64,000 nt of DNA from Harmonia axyridis (GCF_914767665.1 NC_059501.1:68298798-68362797); one strand, 5' to 3'. Positions 34,700 to 46,452 are shown, numbered from the stretch's first letter. Program-made: numbers and translations. Notes: generated by a model from the sequence alone, not told the origin.

Positions 34700-34981
34700 G
34701 GCTTCTCTCTGGGCAGAGGAATATCCAATGCAAGAAATTTAAAAATTTATCGCTGGTGGTTTCAAGGAGAGATCAGATCGTCACACAAAGTGACGTTTTG
34801 GAGACCTCGAGAGATGAAAAAAATCATGGGAAGGCCGAGAAGAAGATGGATAGACGATGTAGCCGGCAAGCAATGGACGAGAACAGCAAAAGACAGAAAA
34901 GCATGGAAAAAACTGGAAGAGGCCTATGTCCGACACTGGATGAAAGAGGGCTTCAGAAGAAAACGATTTCAACATGAGTGA
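34700..34981 (+). pseudogene. LINE (RTE-like) ORF2 C-terminal fragment
   Basis: The frame ending at 34981 reads VTFWRPREMKKIMGRPRRRW, then IDDVAGKQWTRTAKDRKAWK and LEEAYVRHW. The 'GRPrrRWiDDv...A.DR..Wr...EAyv..W' ending is the typical extreme C-terminus of RTE/R1-type non-LTR retrotransposon proteins. Nothing of the RT core is present, so it is 5'-truncated. It lies inside the arms of the foldback at 34296-35778. Confidence 0.75.
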
Positions 34982-35282
34982 CGTCAAGTGGCCCTTACAA
35001 GACCTCCAATCAATACTTGCCTTCGAGCTGATTCATCGATATGATGAAGAACTACCATCTCCACCAAGTTGTCAATCAATCCACTATATTTCGTCATAAT
35101 CAGATTTCATATTTGCTGGACCTTATTCTCTTCAACGATGATAGTTTGGTTTCTTCCTTGGATTTCGTACAGCCCTTAGTTAGTTTTATCATGGGACATT
35201 TCAGGTTAACTTTCAGTGAAGTGTGTCGGTGTTAAAAAATTTTGTCTGTGCTCTTTGATTTCTGGAATTTTTAATGTTATTT

Positions 35283-35342
35283 AGTTTTTTTTTAGTTTTA
35301 GTATATTACTTGTTAAGTTTTTTTTAGTTTTAGTATATTACA
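35283..35342. repeat. Short tandem duplication
   Basis: The unit TTTTTTAGTTTTAGTATATTAC is present twice in succession with a CTTGTTAAG linker. It is noncoding. Confidence 0.7.
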
Positions 35343-35392
35343 TCTGTTATTTAGTTATTTCTTGTTCTGCCTCTTCATTTTTATGCAGCAAT

Positions 35393-35440
35393 GGCGACGT
35401 TTCGACTATTGGTTGTAGCCATTCTCAAGTCTATTTCACT
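35393..35440 (-). repeat. Degenerate Penelope-like terminal motif
   Basis: The minus strand has CTTGAGA, ATGGCTA, a loop, TAGTC, GAAA, CGTC and GCC. This has the layout of the Penelope-like hammerhead motif, but the CUGAUGA core is changed to CUUGAGA and stem I is lost. It is a relic and activity is not expected. Confidence 0.35.
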
Positions 35441-36059
35441 GTATTTCACTGGAATGAATTCGGTCACCTATACCAAATAAGTCAATATATATATATTTAG
35501 TTATTTCTTCAATGATATGTATGTATAGGTATGAGTATTTTTTAGTGTTTTTTATAGCAAGCCTCTACTCTGTATTCAATCATAATAATAAGTTTAATAA
35601 CAAAATAATAATAATATCAATGAAAGAGCTATGAAGAAAGAACTAAAAAAGAATCGGTCTGTAGTTCGATAACGAAGCGTTTGCAGAAACATGTTTATGG
35701 AAAAGAAAGTATTATTTGACCTGAAAAATAGGCCCCTGAAATTTTGGTACATCATATTTAATTTTGAATCAAACTGTTTAACTTTTATTTTTTCATTATA
35801 ATTTTTGAGAACTATTTATTCATTGCAATCAATGTTTCGAACAAAAATTGGATGCCACTGAGATATATCAAAATTAAAATCAGTTTTTTAATTGCTCGTT
35901 CTATTTGTGACTAAAAATACACCATGCCTTTTTTTCGTTTGAAGGTCCGTTTTTTTTTAATAGAAACAGCTCAACGTTAATACATTATCAGGAACTATCT
36001 CATAATACATAATTTATCAGAGAATTAAAGATTTTTTGTCACAAGCTGTATGAGGTAGC

Positions 36060-36575
36060 TATTCACTCTTGAAGGGAGGAACCATTCTGATAACGTTCGT
36101 AGTTCTTATTATGCTATAAGAGCTTTAAGAAATATATTGCCTTTGAACTCGTTGTTCGAGTATAATATTCTCTGGTGTACTCTAACCTGAATTAAAATGT
36201 AATTATGTGGGGTGAAGCGTCTGACATCAATGCAGTCTTTGTGGTACAGAAAAGAAAAATTCGTCACATTTTCAATCGTAAACCAAGGGAGTCCTGAAAA
36301 TATATACAGCTTGAGGTTCCTGCTGTATATAAAAAAACTTGAATTCAATGATAAAATGTTTCGAATATTATACCAGACCTAAAGAAACTCTTTGTTTCAC
36401 CAAGGCATGTATCAAACCAAATATCAGCAGTCTCCGCCATACAGCGGTGCTAAACTTTTATCTCATCTGTTGATAGACTGAAGACAAAAGTTTCCGAAAA
36501 CAAGTGGAACCACTTATAGTTGAGAGATGCTTTTATACCAGAAATGAGTATTTGAATTCAATTATTGTCTGATTT
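36060..36575 (+). pseudogene. LINE reverse-transcriptase C-terminal relic
   Basis: Plus-strand frames give YYAIRALRNILPLNSLFEYN, then MWGEASDINAVFVVQKRKIR and HIFNRKPRES before a stop. After frame changes come HQGMYQTKYQQSPPYSGAKL and ERCFYTRNEYLNS. This reproduces the conserved order after the RT core of CR1/jockey-type LINEs: the YYA helix, a WG-x-S-x2-N motif, the QKRxiR helix, a basic PPY/SPxY segment, and the final CFY..EYL. Several stops and shifts show that it is old. It belongs to the same broad clade as the fragments at 14.7 and 42.1 kb. Confidence 0.72.
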
Positions 36576-36579
36576 AATT

Positions 36580-38475
36580 TTCTGTTTGAGTACAATTTTA
36601 TTCTCGCTTTACAGGTGTAGGAGACCTGGTCAGAAAAACTTTCAGCTTTTATAAAATAACGGAGATCTGGCTCTTGCTCTATTAGAAAATTTGTTGAAAA
36701 AGGCATTTTTCAAATACAGAACGGTACGAAAAGTTCCGAAATGCTGAACATAGATTTTACGAATCTTGCTTCATACTTTTGGTTAACAATATACAAATTC
36801 TTCTGGGATAATTAATTGTTTTGGAGGCTGCAGCACACATGTTCTGGGCGTAGATACTCAGATTAACTCTAATCACTGGAAAGAGCAACGTCAAGATCGT
36901 TCTGAAAGGAAGTCTTATCTAGCTGGCGGCCAGCCAAAGTTTAGCAAAGACGCGTATTTTTTTTTCATATATGTGAAGAACGATACATATATCAAGATTT
37001 GAAGGTAGTGTATTTAAATCTTTCTATATTATTGTGATGACTGGCGCAGGAGCAGAAAGCTTGATATCATTCACAAACATCGAACAAGAAACTCTTAAAC
37101 AAAACAGCAGATGAGACGTGTAAATAAGAAAAAAAATTATAATATCGAAAATTTGTATCTTTTCTTTCACAATATATATATTTATGATGTATTTGGTTTA
37201 TTTTTGTGTTGAAATTCCAATTCTACATTGAATATTCTTCATCAAGTAGACTCAATAAACTTTTATGAAAAAAATTATACCTGAAGCGTTCTTGCAGTAC
37301 GCCACTAGTTATGTGCCTAGTAAAAAAAAAAAATTGAGACAATCTGATGAAAAACTCTAGTCCACCAAGAAATGCTCGAATCGATTTCAAACGTGCATCT
37401 CTCATTCAGAAACTACTTGGCTCCGCAAAAAGCCTCCTCAACGTGGTAGAGATGTTTTAATTACCTGATGATGGCATGACTTCCGCATAATATGCAACCT
37501 CAAACAACAATATTCAACACGTTCATCATGTATGCAACAAGTTCCAAAATTAAATCAACGATTTTAATGAAGTTCCATATGTGTGAGTTTATGTGATGCC
37601 ATGAAATTATTCATAGTGGACCAAAAATAGACAGAACCCAGTTCAATGGAGTTCGCAGAAAATGCAATTATCAAGAATATGGTCATTCAATATATCTATC
37701 ACGTATAATATTTTGATGAAAAATAATGTAGATAAATGAAAAGTCGATTTTAATATTCATTACGTGCTAACATCAGTTTCCACAAGCTGTGGAGTAACAT
37801 CAATCATATAAGGGTGAAAAAAATGCATATAACTCGACATGCAAAGTGCAGTGTTATGTTGTTGGATACATATTTTCATTTAACTTGGAATGAAACAAGT
37901 TTTTACAGAAAATTACAGTGAGGCACTATTAATACGCTAAATTCACTCTAGAGACTATTTTTCACTCGTCATTTGAAAGATACAGCAATCTTGACAATAG
38001 TTCATATTTTCCTAGGTCTACGATTGGTGAATGAATGACGAGTACTCAGAAGCTTCACGTGAGTGATGTCCTAATTTTTTTTTAAATTATTCGTATGTTC
38101 GAATGTTGGCCGGTGGTATAATGTCCGTTCAGGACATTTTTTACAGAACTGATGTTCGTTAAAATTGTAAATTACGCTTCAACGTGTTTTGATGTCGCGC
38201 CCTCCGCAACGGAGTTCAACAAGTTACATATGCACATCCATAAATAAGTACTGATCTGAATATACATTTATAAACCGTCATTTTTTTCCTTTTATTTCCC
38301 TTTTTCTATTTTTTGTATTTTTTATTGAGAGCAAACAACAACATTTTTTTTTCAATATCCCTCTCTTATCCATCACTGTTATCCATGTCTACACCTAAAT
38401 GCCTATGTGAAGTCATTGACTTAAATTAACTCATTCTCTATTGTTATTTGCACATCTTCATCTTCCTTTATTTCC
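36580..38475. other. Intergenic stretch, no supported gene
   Basis: At 37155-37262 short pieces resemble the 586-bp repeat family: TTTCACAATATATAT..TTTATTTTTGTGTTGAAATTCCAATTCTA in plus orientation, then the complement of AATGAGTCTTCTTGATGAAG. The two pieces lie head to head, as at the array edge near 44350. Otherwise nothing is supported. Confidence 0.45.
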
Positions 38476-38479
38476 GCAA

Positions 38480-40210
38480 TCACCATAACCTTATTAATTC
38501 CCACTTTGTACATTGCCATCTGCGAAAGCAAACAGCGAAGCCCCACCTTCCTCATCTTCCTGTGTCCAACTGTCAGAATTCTTCATTTTGTCTTTAGTTT
38601 CCTTAATGGTCTCATCCAGAAATACGATGAGAAAAACCGTGCTCAGTACTCCACCTTGTCCTAGTCCTTCTTTGGTCTGGAAACATTCGGATCTCAATAT
38701 CAATATGTATATGAGACAATTAAAAATTTCCCTGTATATACTTTATATGGATTGCACAAGTTGTTCTGTGATTCCTCTCTTCTTCAATATTTTCCACATT
38801 TTTTCTCTCCTCACTCTATCAAAAGCCTCCACAAGGATTTTCGAAAAAATCGCAGTTTTTCCAGTTTTCCTCAATTTCTTCATAATTTGTTTAACTGAAA
38901 ATATACATGTTTGGAAAATTCACTCAGAATTATGGGATTTAGCGTACAAATCTCCAAGTTCCTCTGGCTCCAATGGAACAGTGAAAGAATCAAAAACATG
39001 AGTGCGGTGACATATCCAATAAAAATCTGGTCATCGTGAACGGCTACTGGCAAGCGTAGTGGGAGATCTGTTATTCGGGTCTGAAGTCTCTCGACCTGCG
39101 TACGCGATGGAATCAGTAATCAATCTCAATCCACGTGATTTTGCGTTAGATCATATCGGTTTGAAAATTAATTATGTTCTGTTTACAAGGAGAAATTCAA
39201 GTAATAAAATGGTATTTTGGTGGTGAATTAATTCAGGAGACAATGAATTAATTCATTGTTGTCTTTGAAGATAGGACTATACCTTCAAGATCCGCGATGT
39301 TTCCATGGTTCCGAGTGAATTTTCCAAACCTGTCTAGTCTTATACAATTTTGCCTTTCATGAATCTACTTTGGACGGATTCCATTTTTTCTTCAATATAA
39401 TTACTTAGTCTCTTTTCTGAAATATTTCACATACTTTCAGCGCTAAACTCATTTGATTTATTTTCCCTATAGTTGTTATATTCCTTCTTATCACCTTTTT
39501 TGAATGTCGGTACAACCAATGCCATTTTCCAATCCTCTGGTATCTTCTTAATGATCCACGACAGATTTCTTTTTGAAATGTATTACTTGTTTCTCTTTAT
39601 TCTTCAGTATCGTAGGCGTTATTTGATCTTTTTCGGATGTTTTTACATTTTTAATTATTTTATTACCTCATTAACTGCATCAATTCTTATTTGGCTTTCT
39701 TCTTCGTCTTCACATCGATTCTATGTTCTTTCATCAGCCAATCCCACTCGATCGTCTCCTTTCAGTGATACCATGAAATTTTCCCTCCACCTAGACATTA
39801 TCTCTTGATCTTTAGTCAATAATAATCCTTTTTTGGACCTGACAGATGAATTTCCAATCTGCTCACCCAGTCTCAGATTCTTCAATACTCTATAAAATAA
39901 TTTTGAATGTCCCTTGCATTCTTTCCCCAAACTCCTTCCAGCTCTTCCTCTTCTGCTTCCTCACAGATTTCTTCACAAGTTCCCTTTTTTCTTTATATCC
40001 CAGGTATATGATCTATTCGTAAGTATTTATGCCAAATTTTTTTTCTTTTAAGTGATTCTTTGCATTCATATTCTCGTATGATTTTTCGTTCTTACAAATT
40101 TTTATGCTACCAAATACTTCCATAACTGACTCCTCTAGTACTGTTTTGAAGTTATACCATAATTCTTCAAGATTCTTTTCCGCACTGAATTTCATTCCAT
40201 TCATTCTTTT
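38480..40210 (-). pseudogene. Degenerate LINE (RTE-like) ORF2 with reverse transcriptase
   Basis: On the minus strand, from high to low coordinates, fragments appear in the correct protein order. They are the pre-RT linker (EELWYNFKTVLEESVMEVFG), LFYRVLKNLRLGEQIGN, an EDWKMALVVPTFKKGDKK segment followed by NNYRE, and RLSNYIEEKMESVQSRFMKG. The RT catalytic region follows: DRVRREKMWKILKKRGITEQ, LVQSIYKVYREIFN, then TKEGLGQGGVLSTVFL, and LFAFADGNV where functional enzymes have F/Y-A-D-D. The second Asp of the catalytic box is replaced by Gly, and numerous stops and shifts separate the pieces. The order and spacing leave little doubt of its origin. The endonuclease domain is not visible. Confidence 0.82.
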
Positions 40211-40214
40211 GCGT

Positions 40215-41039
40215 TACTTCAGCCTAATACTCTTTTACCACGCTCTTATCCCTCAAATTATCTTATTTGAAAATTTGAAATTAGGTAGGTACCTTCGTTT
40301 ACTTCTTTCTTCGTTTTTCTTTTTTTTGTCAATTAAGTTCCAATTTGTATGAAATATTACCAAACGCAAGCGATAAATCCCTAGTTCTCAGAATAGTCAA
40401 TTCTAGGAAACTTGATAGTACGAATAGAAAAAATCTTTCTCCTAGAGGCGGTAAGATTAAGTTTATGAAACCGGAGCCACTTTCGATCTCCCTTTAAATG
40501 TGACTTCCTAAAAAAGCGATCTTCGCCAAAAATGGCGAAGCCCGTTTTTTTATAATCATAAACATATCTATTCATAAACATAAGCCTTTTTGCATGGATT
40601 TAGAACTGGTCCTTAAAGTCTTACACTGTTCGAGGTTTCATAAGATAGATAAGAGTCTGTGACTAGTGTATTCCAAACGCCAGGTTAGGTTTGATGAGTA
40701 AGGGTAATTCAACTTTTAATGAGGTAGTTGCTATGAGGATTCTACCTGCTCCATAAAAAAAATGTTAGTACGACCTCATGGTGAAGTGAAAGGTAGAAAC
40801 CTTGGTGTCGTTAGGTGAAATGATGACACAAAAGTATGTCCACGTTTGAATTCATACATCCTTCGATGTCAAAAAATTCAATAAATAATCAGAAACCTCA
40901 TTATTCGAAAACAACAAAAACAGCTTCCCCTCCCACAAGTCGCTTTCCGCCACACACCATAACCTCACAATTAACACCGACACAGTCCGATGATGCCGAG
41001 ATGAAAAAAACGCAGAAAGGGAGACATCAAAGAATGCCT
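40215..41039. other. Intergenic stretch, no supported gene
   Basis: Nothing that I recognise. GC rises from about 40920 towards the CpG-rich block that follows. Confidence 0.4.
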
Positions 41040-41382
41040 TGTTATTATCTATTGTCGCCCGCTAATAGCCACAATTGCATCAACTTGCGCTGCCGCTCTC
41101 GACGCGGCCAGCGTCGCCGCTACCTAAATCGGCGTCTCCGTCCGCAGTAGGTTACGGCACTCCCGGCAGACAGCGTCGCGTCGCCTCCACTCGCAGACGC
41201 CGGTGCTCACTTTTGCGTGGTATTCGCGTTGAGAGCGACGTTCGGGTCGCTTTAAGCCGTTTACCTGTGCTTTTTGTTTGGTGGTTGACCTTACGTTTTG
41301 TGGAACTTGTTGCGAGCCTTGGTGCTTTGCCGACGTTGTGATTCGTTGGTTGCAGTTGCTTGGGCAACAACTTGTCACAGGT
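41040..41382 (+). promoter_or_regulatory. CpG-rich block, candidate host promoter and noncoding first exon
   Basis: This is the most CpG-dense segment in the window, with runs such as CGACGCGGCCAGCGTCGCCG (41100-41119), in sharp contrast to the AT-rich flanks. The dense part stops abruptly near 41390. At 41383 the sequence CACAG/GTGGGT could serve as a splice donor. No ORF across it has a recognisable domain. I infer a 5' UTR exon plus core promoter of a plus-strand host gene whose coding exons lie outside this window. The minus-strand direction, or a non-promoter GC island, are alternatives. Confidence 0.4.
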
Positions 41383-42049
41383 GGGTTACTTGATTCACAT
41401 GTTTTACCTACCTTTGGTAGGCATTCGAAATGGTTGCGAGATTTGCTAATGATGAATATTTGAAAAGAGAAAAACTTTGACATGGTGTTGGCTGCTTTAG
41501 AGTGATAGTCCATTGATTTGGTCGTTGTGTACCAAATTACTGGATATGATTATGTATGGGATATAATTTATTATGATACCATTGTTGTCGGCAAGTTCAT
41601 CCAGAAAATCTGTGGATACGATCCTCTGGAAAATCAGCATGAACATTTGAGTTTTTATGTTACATGTAGCTCGGGGTTACCTTTCATTTTTCGGCAATTG
41701 AGAACCCTGATGACTGAACGTCAAAAACTATGTTACCATTGTAAAGCATTTTTCAGCATAGACGAACTTGAACGTTTTAATATTCGAGCGCAAATTTTTT
41801 TTGCAGTGACTAGAAAAATTAATCCCGTCAATGGAATGAACTCCTGAATATCTTCTCGCAATAATTTTCATAAGTGTCGACGCAGATTAACACAATAACA
41901 AAGCATCGATGCACTCACTTCGACTTTTGACGATTAAGTACCAAGCAAATCCACTGTTATTGGTAGTATAGTGACTTTTATCGTGGACGAATTTCGGAAA
42001 CACCATTCAAAATCAGTTTTTGTGCCAAAAAACATGATGCTGTGCAAAA
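41383..42049. other. Intergenic or intronic stretch, no supported gene
   Basis: A 109-codon plus frame at 41518-41847 has no domain that I recognise. If the CpG-rich block is a first exon, this would be its first intron. Confidence 0.35.
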
Positions 42050-43080
42050 ATTTATATAATAACAATAACAATATTTTATTGATTTCCCATATTTACAAAG
42101 TAGAGAGGAAAACAGGTCATCCAAAAAAAAAAGAACACAAAAAGAAAATTCAAATATTGACTACATTATCCCTACTTGAACAATAAAAATCTTCAACGTG
42201 GCTCAATATGTAAAAGAAAACAATAAAGAGACCTCCCGAAAGACCCATGACTATATAACCTTTGAATGTTCACTGGTAAACTGTTAAACAGTTTAATACC
42301 CATATATGCCGGTCCCTTTTCAGTTAAAGACAAAGAATGAACCGGAAAATTAAATGGATTTATTCTTCAAATGTTATTAACATTTGAATGACTACAGAAA
42401 TAATGCTGGTATTTATGCATGAACATCAAGATTTTATAAATGTACAATCCGTAGATAGTCAAAATGTTATTTTGCTTGAACTTACCACGACATGATTCCC
42501 TGAAACCTAGACGGAATATTACTCTCAAGGCCGATTTTTGTGTTCTCATAATCTGATGAGCTCCAGAACTGCATCCCCAAAATATGATGACATAACTTAA
42601 TTGTGAGTGAAACATAGCATAGTAAACCGTTCTTAATACATCAACATCAACTTGATCTCTAAGAATCCTTAACTTCTTCTACATGGCAATGATATTTCAT
42701 GAAACTATCTATATGAACTCCCAGAAACTTAACACATTCACTGATTGATACTACAGTATTTCGGTAGGTTATGCTTTTTGGGTAGTAGCGATTTGGTCTT
42801 TCAGTCTTGAAAATAATACATTGGGTCTTATCATTATTAATCACAAGCTGATTTTCAATACACTATTCATTTACTCTATTCATAGTATCCTTAAATTCTC
42901 TTATACCACTAAAAAGGACTTTATGGAATAACGTAGGAACTTCATGCAACACATCATGTGATGAGGGTTCCACCAGTACACATTCGATTCCACATAAATA
43001 TCTGAACGTTGAAAAATTTGCTTGCGTTGACATCCGAAACAGAAAAAAAGTCGACCTACGGATCTTCCAACAAAAATTGT
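42050..43080 (-). pseudogene. LINE reverse-transcriptase relic with 3' tail
   Basis: The minus-strand order is FKDTMNRVNE (42863-42892), then INNDKTQCIIFKTERPNRY and VSISECVKFLGVHIDS, a stop, then FHSQLSYVIIFWGCSSGAHQ and QKSALRVIFRLGFRESC. FKQNNILTIYGLYIYKILMF closes the recognisable part. 'iN..KT..i.F' followed by 'kfLGv.iD', then the LSYgi.fWG, QK..lR.i.g and ILT...lYi.e boxes, is the conserved distal RT order in CR1/jockey-like LINEs. The 3' end lies at an (AATAAC)-like tail near 42053-42070. A stop near 42656 and changed frames make it inactive. The segment 42900-43080 has no clear match. Confidence 0.78.
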
Positions 43081-43084
43081 TCGT

Positions 43085-43935
43085 TCTCATAGCACTTCAA
43101 AACAAAGGTTCGTATATTTCTTCGCAATAATAAGACTTGTGGCTACTACAGCTTTAGAGCAACGTTGAACAGTCAAAATTCTGAGTGGTAACGACTATTT
43201 CTTTATCTGAACTGTTTGCGGAAGTTCTGAAAAAAATTTAGAGCAGAATTTTCAAACCTAATCGTTTGAGACCATGTCTGGCCAACAATTCGAAAAATAC
43301 AGATATTGTTACGAAATTATGAAGCGTTCTCTTCAGGTAACCACTGTTCGAGAAATGCGGAAAGCAATGAGGTGTAATCAAGACCTTCTATCCACAATCA
43401 TGTTGTAGATCTATCTCAGTTTGAAGAATAGGTGCTCCCTAATTTCACTTTTTGAGAATCTCATTGAAATCTGACGGATAGATTCAATATTTTACAGAAA
43501 TATTGAATGACCGTAAGTTTCATCATTATGGAAGTGATTGCTGAATTTTGTTGCGATCGGAAGTTTTTCCAAATATTGAAAAAACAAAATTTTATATAAC
43601 TTTCACTCTCGGGTCATCTTACGGATTTTTCTCACTGACAAATTCAAGATAGATATATTGAACCTTTTTTCTAGCGCATTCCGTTCTTTAATTTATTCTG
43701 ACGACAAATCATTGAAGAAGAATGATGATTACCTCCCTGTTCACCTGGAGCAAGAGCGCAACAGTTAATTTGGACTTTTGAAGACTTCTCGTCAGAGTTA
43801 AGGATTCAATGTTTTCTTAGTTCAAAATCAAAATTATGATATAATTGTGCCAAAACCTTCACTATCTGATATATCTTTTATCTGGAAATACATTACCAAC
43901 TGGCTCAATTTCAAAACCAACCACAAGTAAAGTGA
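43085..43935. other. Intergenic stretch, no supported gene
   Basis: I see no ORF or RNA worth naming. The CGTTTGAGACCAT..ATTCGAAAA segment near 43264 recurs near 29532, so part of this is a dispersed repeat. Confidence 0.4.
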
Positions 43936-43939
43936 ATTA

Positions 43940-44340
43940 TTCAAAACTGTACCCAACAACACCAATATAACTAAATGAACACCAAGACAAACATCCTTTT
44001 CGGAATGTTTGGTCAAGACAAACATCCTTTTCGGAATGTTTGTATTTTTTCAAACAATTTTTCCTCATTATTCTCTTGCAGTTCAAAAAACTAACCGAAT
44101 TTACAAACTCACAACTTGTTATACTAACTAGAATTCAAGGACACCTTTGCTCACTGAAAGAAACTGTTTTTCTGGTAGAATTTACGAAGATAGAAATCCT
44201 AACAGGTAGTTTTAGATCTGTTGTTGTCCTCTTCTTTGAAATGGATATACAAATCAGCATTTATAGTTGAAATAACGATTTAAGAGAATTTAATTTAATT
44301 TTTATAACCGATTTTAATATCATAATTGAATTTGATATTT
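43940..44340 (+). repeat. Diverged edge monomer of the 586-bp repeat
   Basis: Order and spacing match the second half of the monomer: ACATCC-TTTTCGGAATGTTTGTAT, ACAATTTTTCCTCAT, AATTTACAAACT, then a GAAATGGATATACAAAT..CATTTA segment. Divergence from the array is high and the hammerhead core is decayed. Within it a 32-bp piece (GGTCAAGACAAACATCC and the next bases) is duplicated in tandem near 43979-44041. Edge monomers that are more diverged than internal ones are typical of arrays kept uniform by unequal exchange. Confidence 0.75.
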
Positions 44341-44631
44341 TTGATACATTGCCTCCATCCAAGTAGACTCATTAAACCTTTATTAAATTATAAAAGTTTA
44401 ATGAGTCTTCTTGATGAAGGATATTTAATATAAATCAAATAATTTGACAACTTTGTGTCTAATCCTTCACAATAATATATCTGTATGATATATTCAGTTT
44501 ATTTTTGTCTTGGAATATATTCCAATTCTAAAAATGACAAATTTAATAATCAACCAAAAAAAAAATTCAAAATGACTAAAACTGTACAAATTGAGTAAAC
44601 GGTTAATAAATTGAACAACTAAATTAACATA

Positions 44632-44694
44632 AAGACAGACGTACGTTTCGGAATTTTTGTATTTAATAATACAATTTTTCCTCATCAGTGCCTT
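44632..44694 (-). ncRNA. Hammerhead ribozyme, monomer 1
   Basis: Reading the minus strand: stem I 5' strand AAGGCA, core CUGAUGA, stem II (GGAA, AAA, UUGUAUU, AUUA loop, AAUACAA, AAA, UUCC), core GAAA, stem III CGUACG, then UC as the cleavage dinucleotide, and the stem I 3' strand UGUCUU. Every conserved core nucleotide is present: C3 to A9, G12-A13-A14, the A15.1-U16.1 pair, C17. G10.1-C11.1 also pairs. Stem I has six pairs including one G-U. Stem III is only two or three pairs and is self-complementary, as in animal retroelement hammerheads that work best as dimers. Predicted cleavage lies between plus positions 44637 and 44638. Confidence 0.88.
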
Positions 44695-45217
44695 ATAGTT
44701 CAACGGAATTATTAAATTTACAAACTTACCACGTGTATATCTACCTCAACAAAATTGCAAGTAAGAAACTACAAACTAACTAAACAGTATCGGTTGCTCA
44801 GGTGAGGATTCACAGAACAAGCCATTACCTAAGGTAGTCATAGATTTCTTCATTGTTATTCTTTTGAAATACATATACAAATCGACATTTACAATTGAAT
44901 AAACAATTTCAGAAATTTTAAATTTATCAATTGGTTGATACTGACTCTCTAATCAATAAATGATTACATCAAATTATAAAAGTTCAATGAGTCTTCTTGA
45001 TGAAGGATATTTAATATAAATCAAATAATTTGACAACTTTGTGTCTAATCCTTCACAATAATATATCTGTATGATATATTCAGTTTATTTTTGTCTTGGA
45101 ATATATTCCAATTCTAAAAATGACAAATTTAATAATCAACCAAAAGAAAAATTCAAAATGACTAAAACTGTACAAATTGAGTAAACGGTTAATAAATTGA
45201 ACAACTAAATTAACATA

Positions 45218-45280
45218 AAGACAGACGTACGTTTCGGAATTTTTGTATTTAATAATACAATTTTTCCTCATCAGTGCCTT
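45218..45280 (-). ncRNA. Hammerhead ribozyme, monomer 2
   Basis: Same sequence and fold as the monomer 1 motif, exactly 586 bp away. Cleavage at both sites of a minus-strand transcript would release a 586-nt unit. Confidence 0.88.
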
Positions 45281-45803
45281 ATAGCTCAACGGAATTATTA
45301 AATTTACAAACTTACCACGTGTATATCTACCTCAACAAAATTGCAAGTAAGAAACTACAAACTAACTAAACAGTATCGGTTGCTCAGGTGAGGATTCACA
45401 GAACAAGCCATTACCTAAGGTAGTCATAGGTTTCTTCATTGTTATTCTTTTGAAATACATATACAAATCGACATTTACAATTGAATAAACAATTTCAGAA
45501 ATTTTAAATTTATCAATTGGTTGATACTGACTCTCTAATCAATAAATGATTACATCAAATTATAAAAGTTCAATGAGTCTTCTTGATAAAGGATATTTAA
45601 TATAAATCAAATAATTTGACAACTTTGTGTCTAATCCTTCACAATAATATATCTGTATGATATATTCAGTTTATTTTTGTCTTGGAATATATTCCAATTC
45701 TAAAAATGACAAATTTAATAATCAACCAAAAGAAAAATTCAAAATGACTAAAACTGTACAAATTGAGTAAACGGTTAATAAATTGAACAACTAAATTAAC
45801 ATA

Positions 45804-45866
45804 AAGACAGACGTACGTTTCGGAATTTTTGTATTTAATAATACAATTTTTCCTCATCAGTGCCTT
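45804..45866 (-). ncRNA. Hammerhead ribozyme, monomer 3
   Basis: Same sequence and fold as the monomer 1 motif, in register with the 586-bp period. Confidence 0.88.
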
Positions 45867-46389
45867 ATAGTTCAACGGAATTATTAAATTTACAAACTTA
45901 CCACGTGTATATCTACCTCAACAAAATTGCAAGTAAGAAACTACAAACTAACTAAACAGTATCGGTTGCTCAGGTGAGGATTCACAGAACAAGCCATTAC
46001 TTAAGGTAGTCATAGATTTCTTCATTGTTATTCTTTTGAAATACATATACAAATCGACATTTACAATTGAATAAACAATTTCAGAAATTTTAAATTTATC
46101 AATTGGTTGATACTGACTCTCTAATCAATAAATGATTACATCAAATTATAAAAGTTTAATGAGTCTTCTTGATGAAGGATATTTAATATAAATCAAATAA
46201 TTTGACAACTTTGTGTCTAATCCTTCACAATAATATATCTGTATGATATATTCAGTTTATTTTTGTCTTGGAATATATTCCAATTCTAAAAATGACAAAT
46301 TTAATAATCAACCAAAAGAAAAATTCAAAATGACTAAAACTGTACAAATTGAGTAAACGGTTAATAAATTGAACAACTAAATTAACATA

Positions 46390-46452
46390 AAGACAGACGT
46401 ACGTTTCGGAATTTTTGTATTTAATAATACAATTTTTCCTCATCAGTGCCTT
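46390..46452 (-). ncRNA. Hammerhead ribozyme, monomer 4
   Basis: Same sequence and fold as the monomer 1 motif, in register with the 586-bp period. Confidence 0.88.

Larger units (their letters stand above)
34296..35778. mobile_element. Foldback element (TACAGGGTGATTCAAAATT) interrupted by retroelement fragments
   Basis: The left arm (34296-34470) starts TACAGGGTGATTCAAAATTC. The right arm (about 35600-35778) carries the complement: AATTTTGAATCAAACTGTTTA, AGGCCCCTGAAATTT, CAGAAACATGTTT, and the shared block GAACTACAGA / TCTGTAGTTC with CGTTATCGAAC. The outer end on the right has drifted from ACCCTGTA to AACTGTTTA. About 1.1 kb of foreign sequence separates the arms, including a LINE tail and a Penelope-like terminal motif. 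Confidence 0.7.

Noticed and set aside
41075..41513. Long overlapping ORFs across the CpG-rich block (88 and 129 codons)
   Set aside because: GC-rich sequence has few stops by chance; translations are low-complexity Arg/Ser-rich with no domain.
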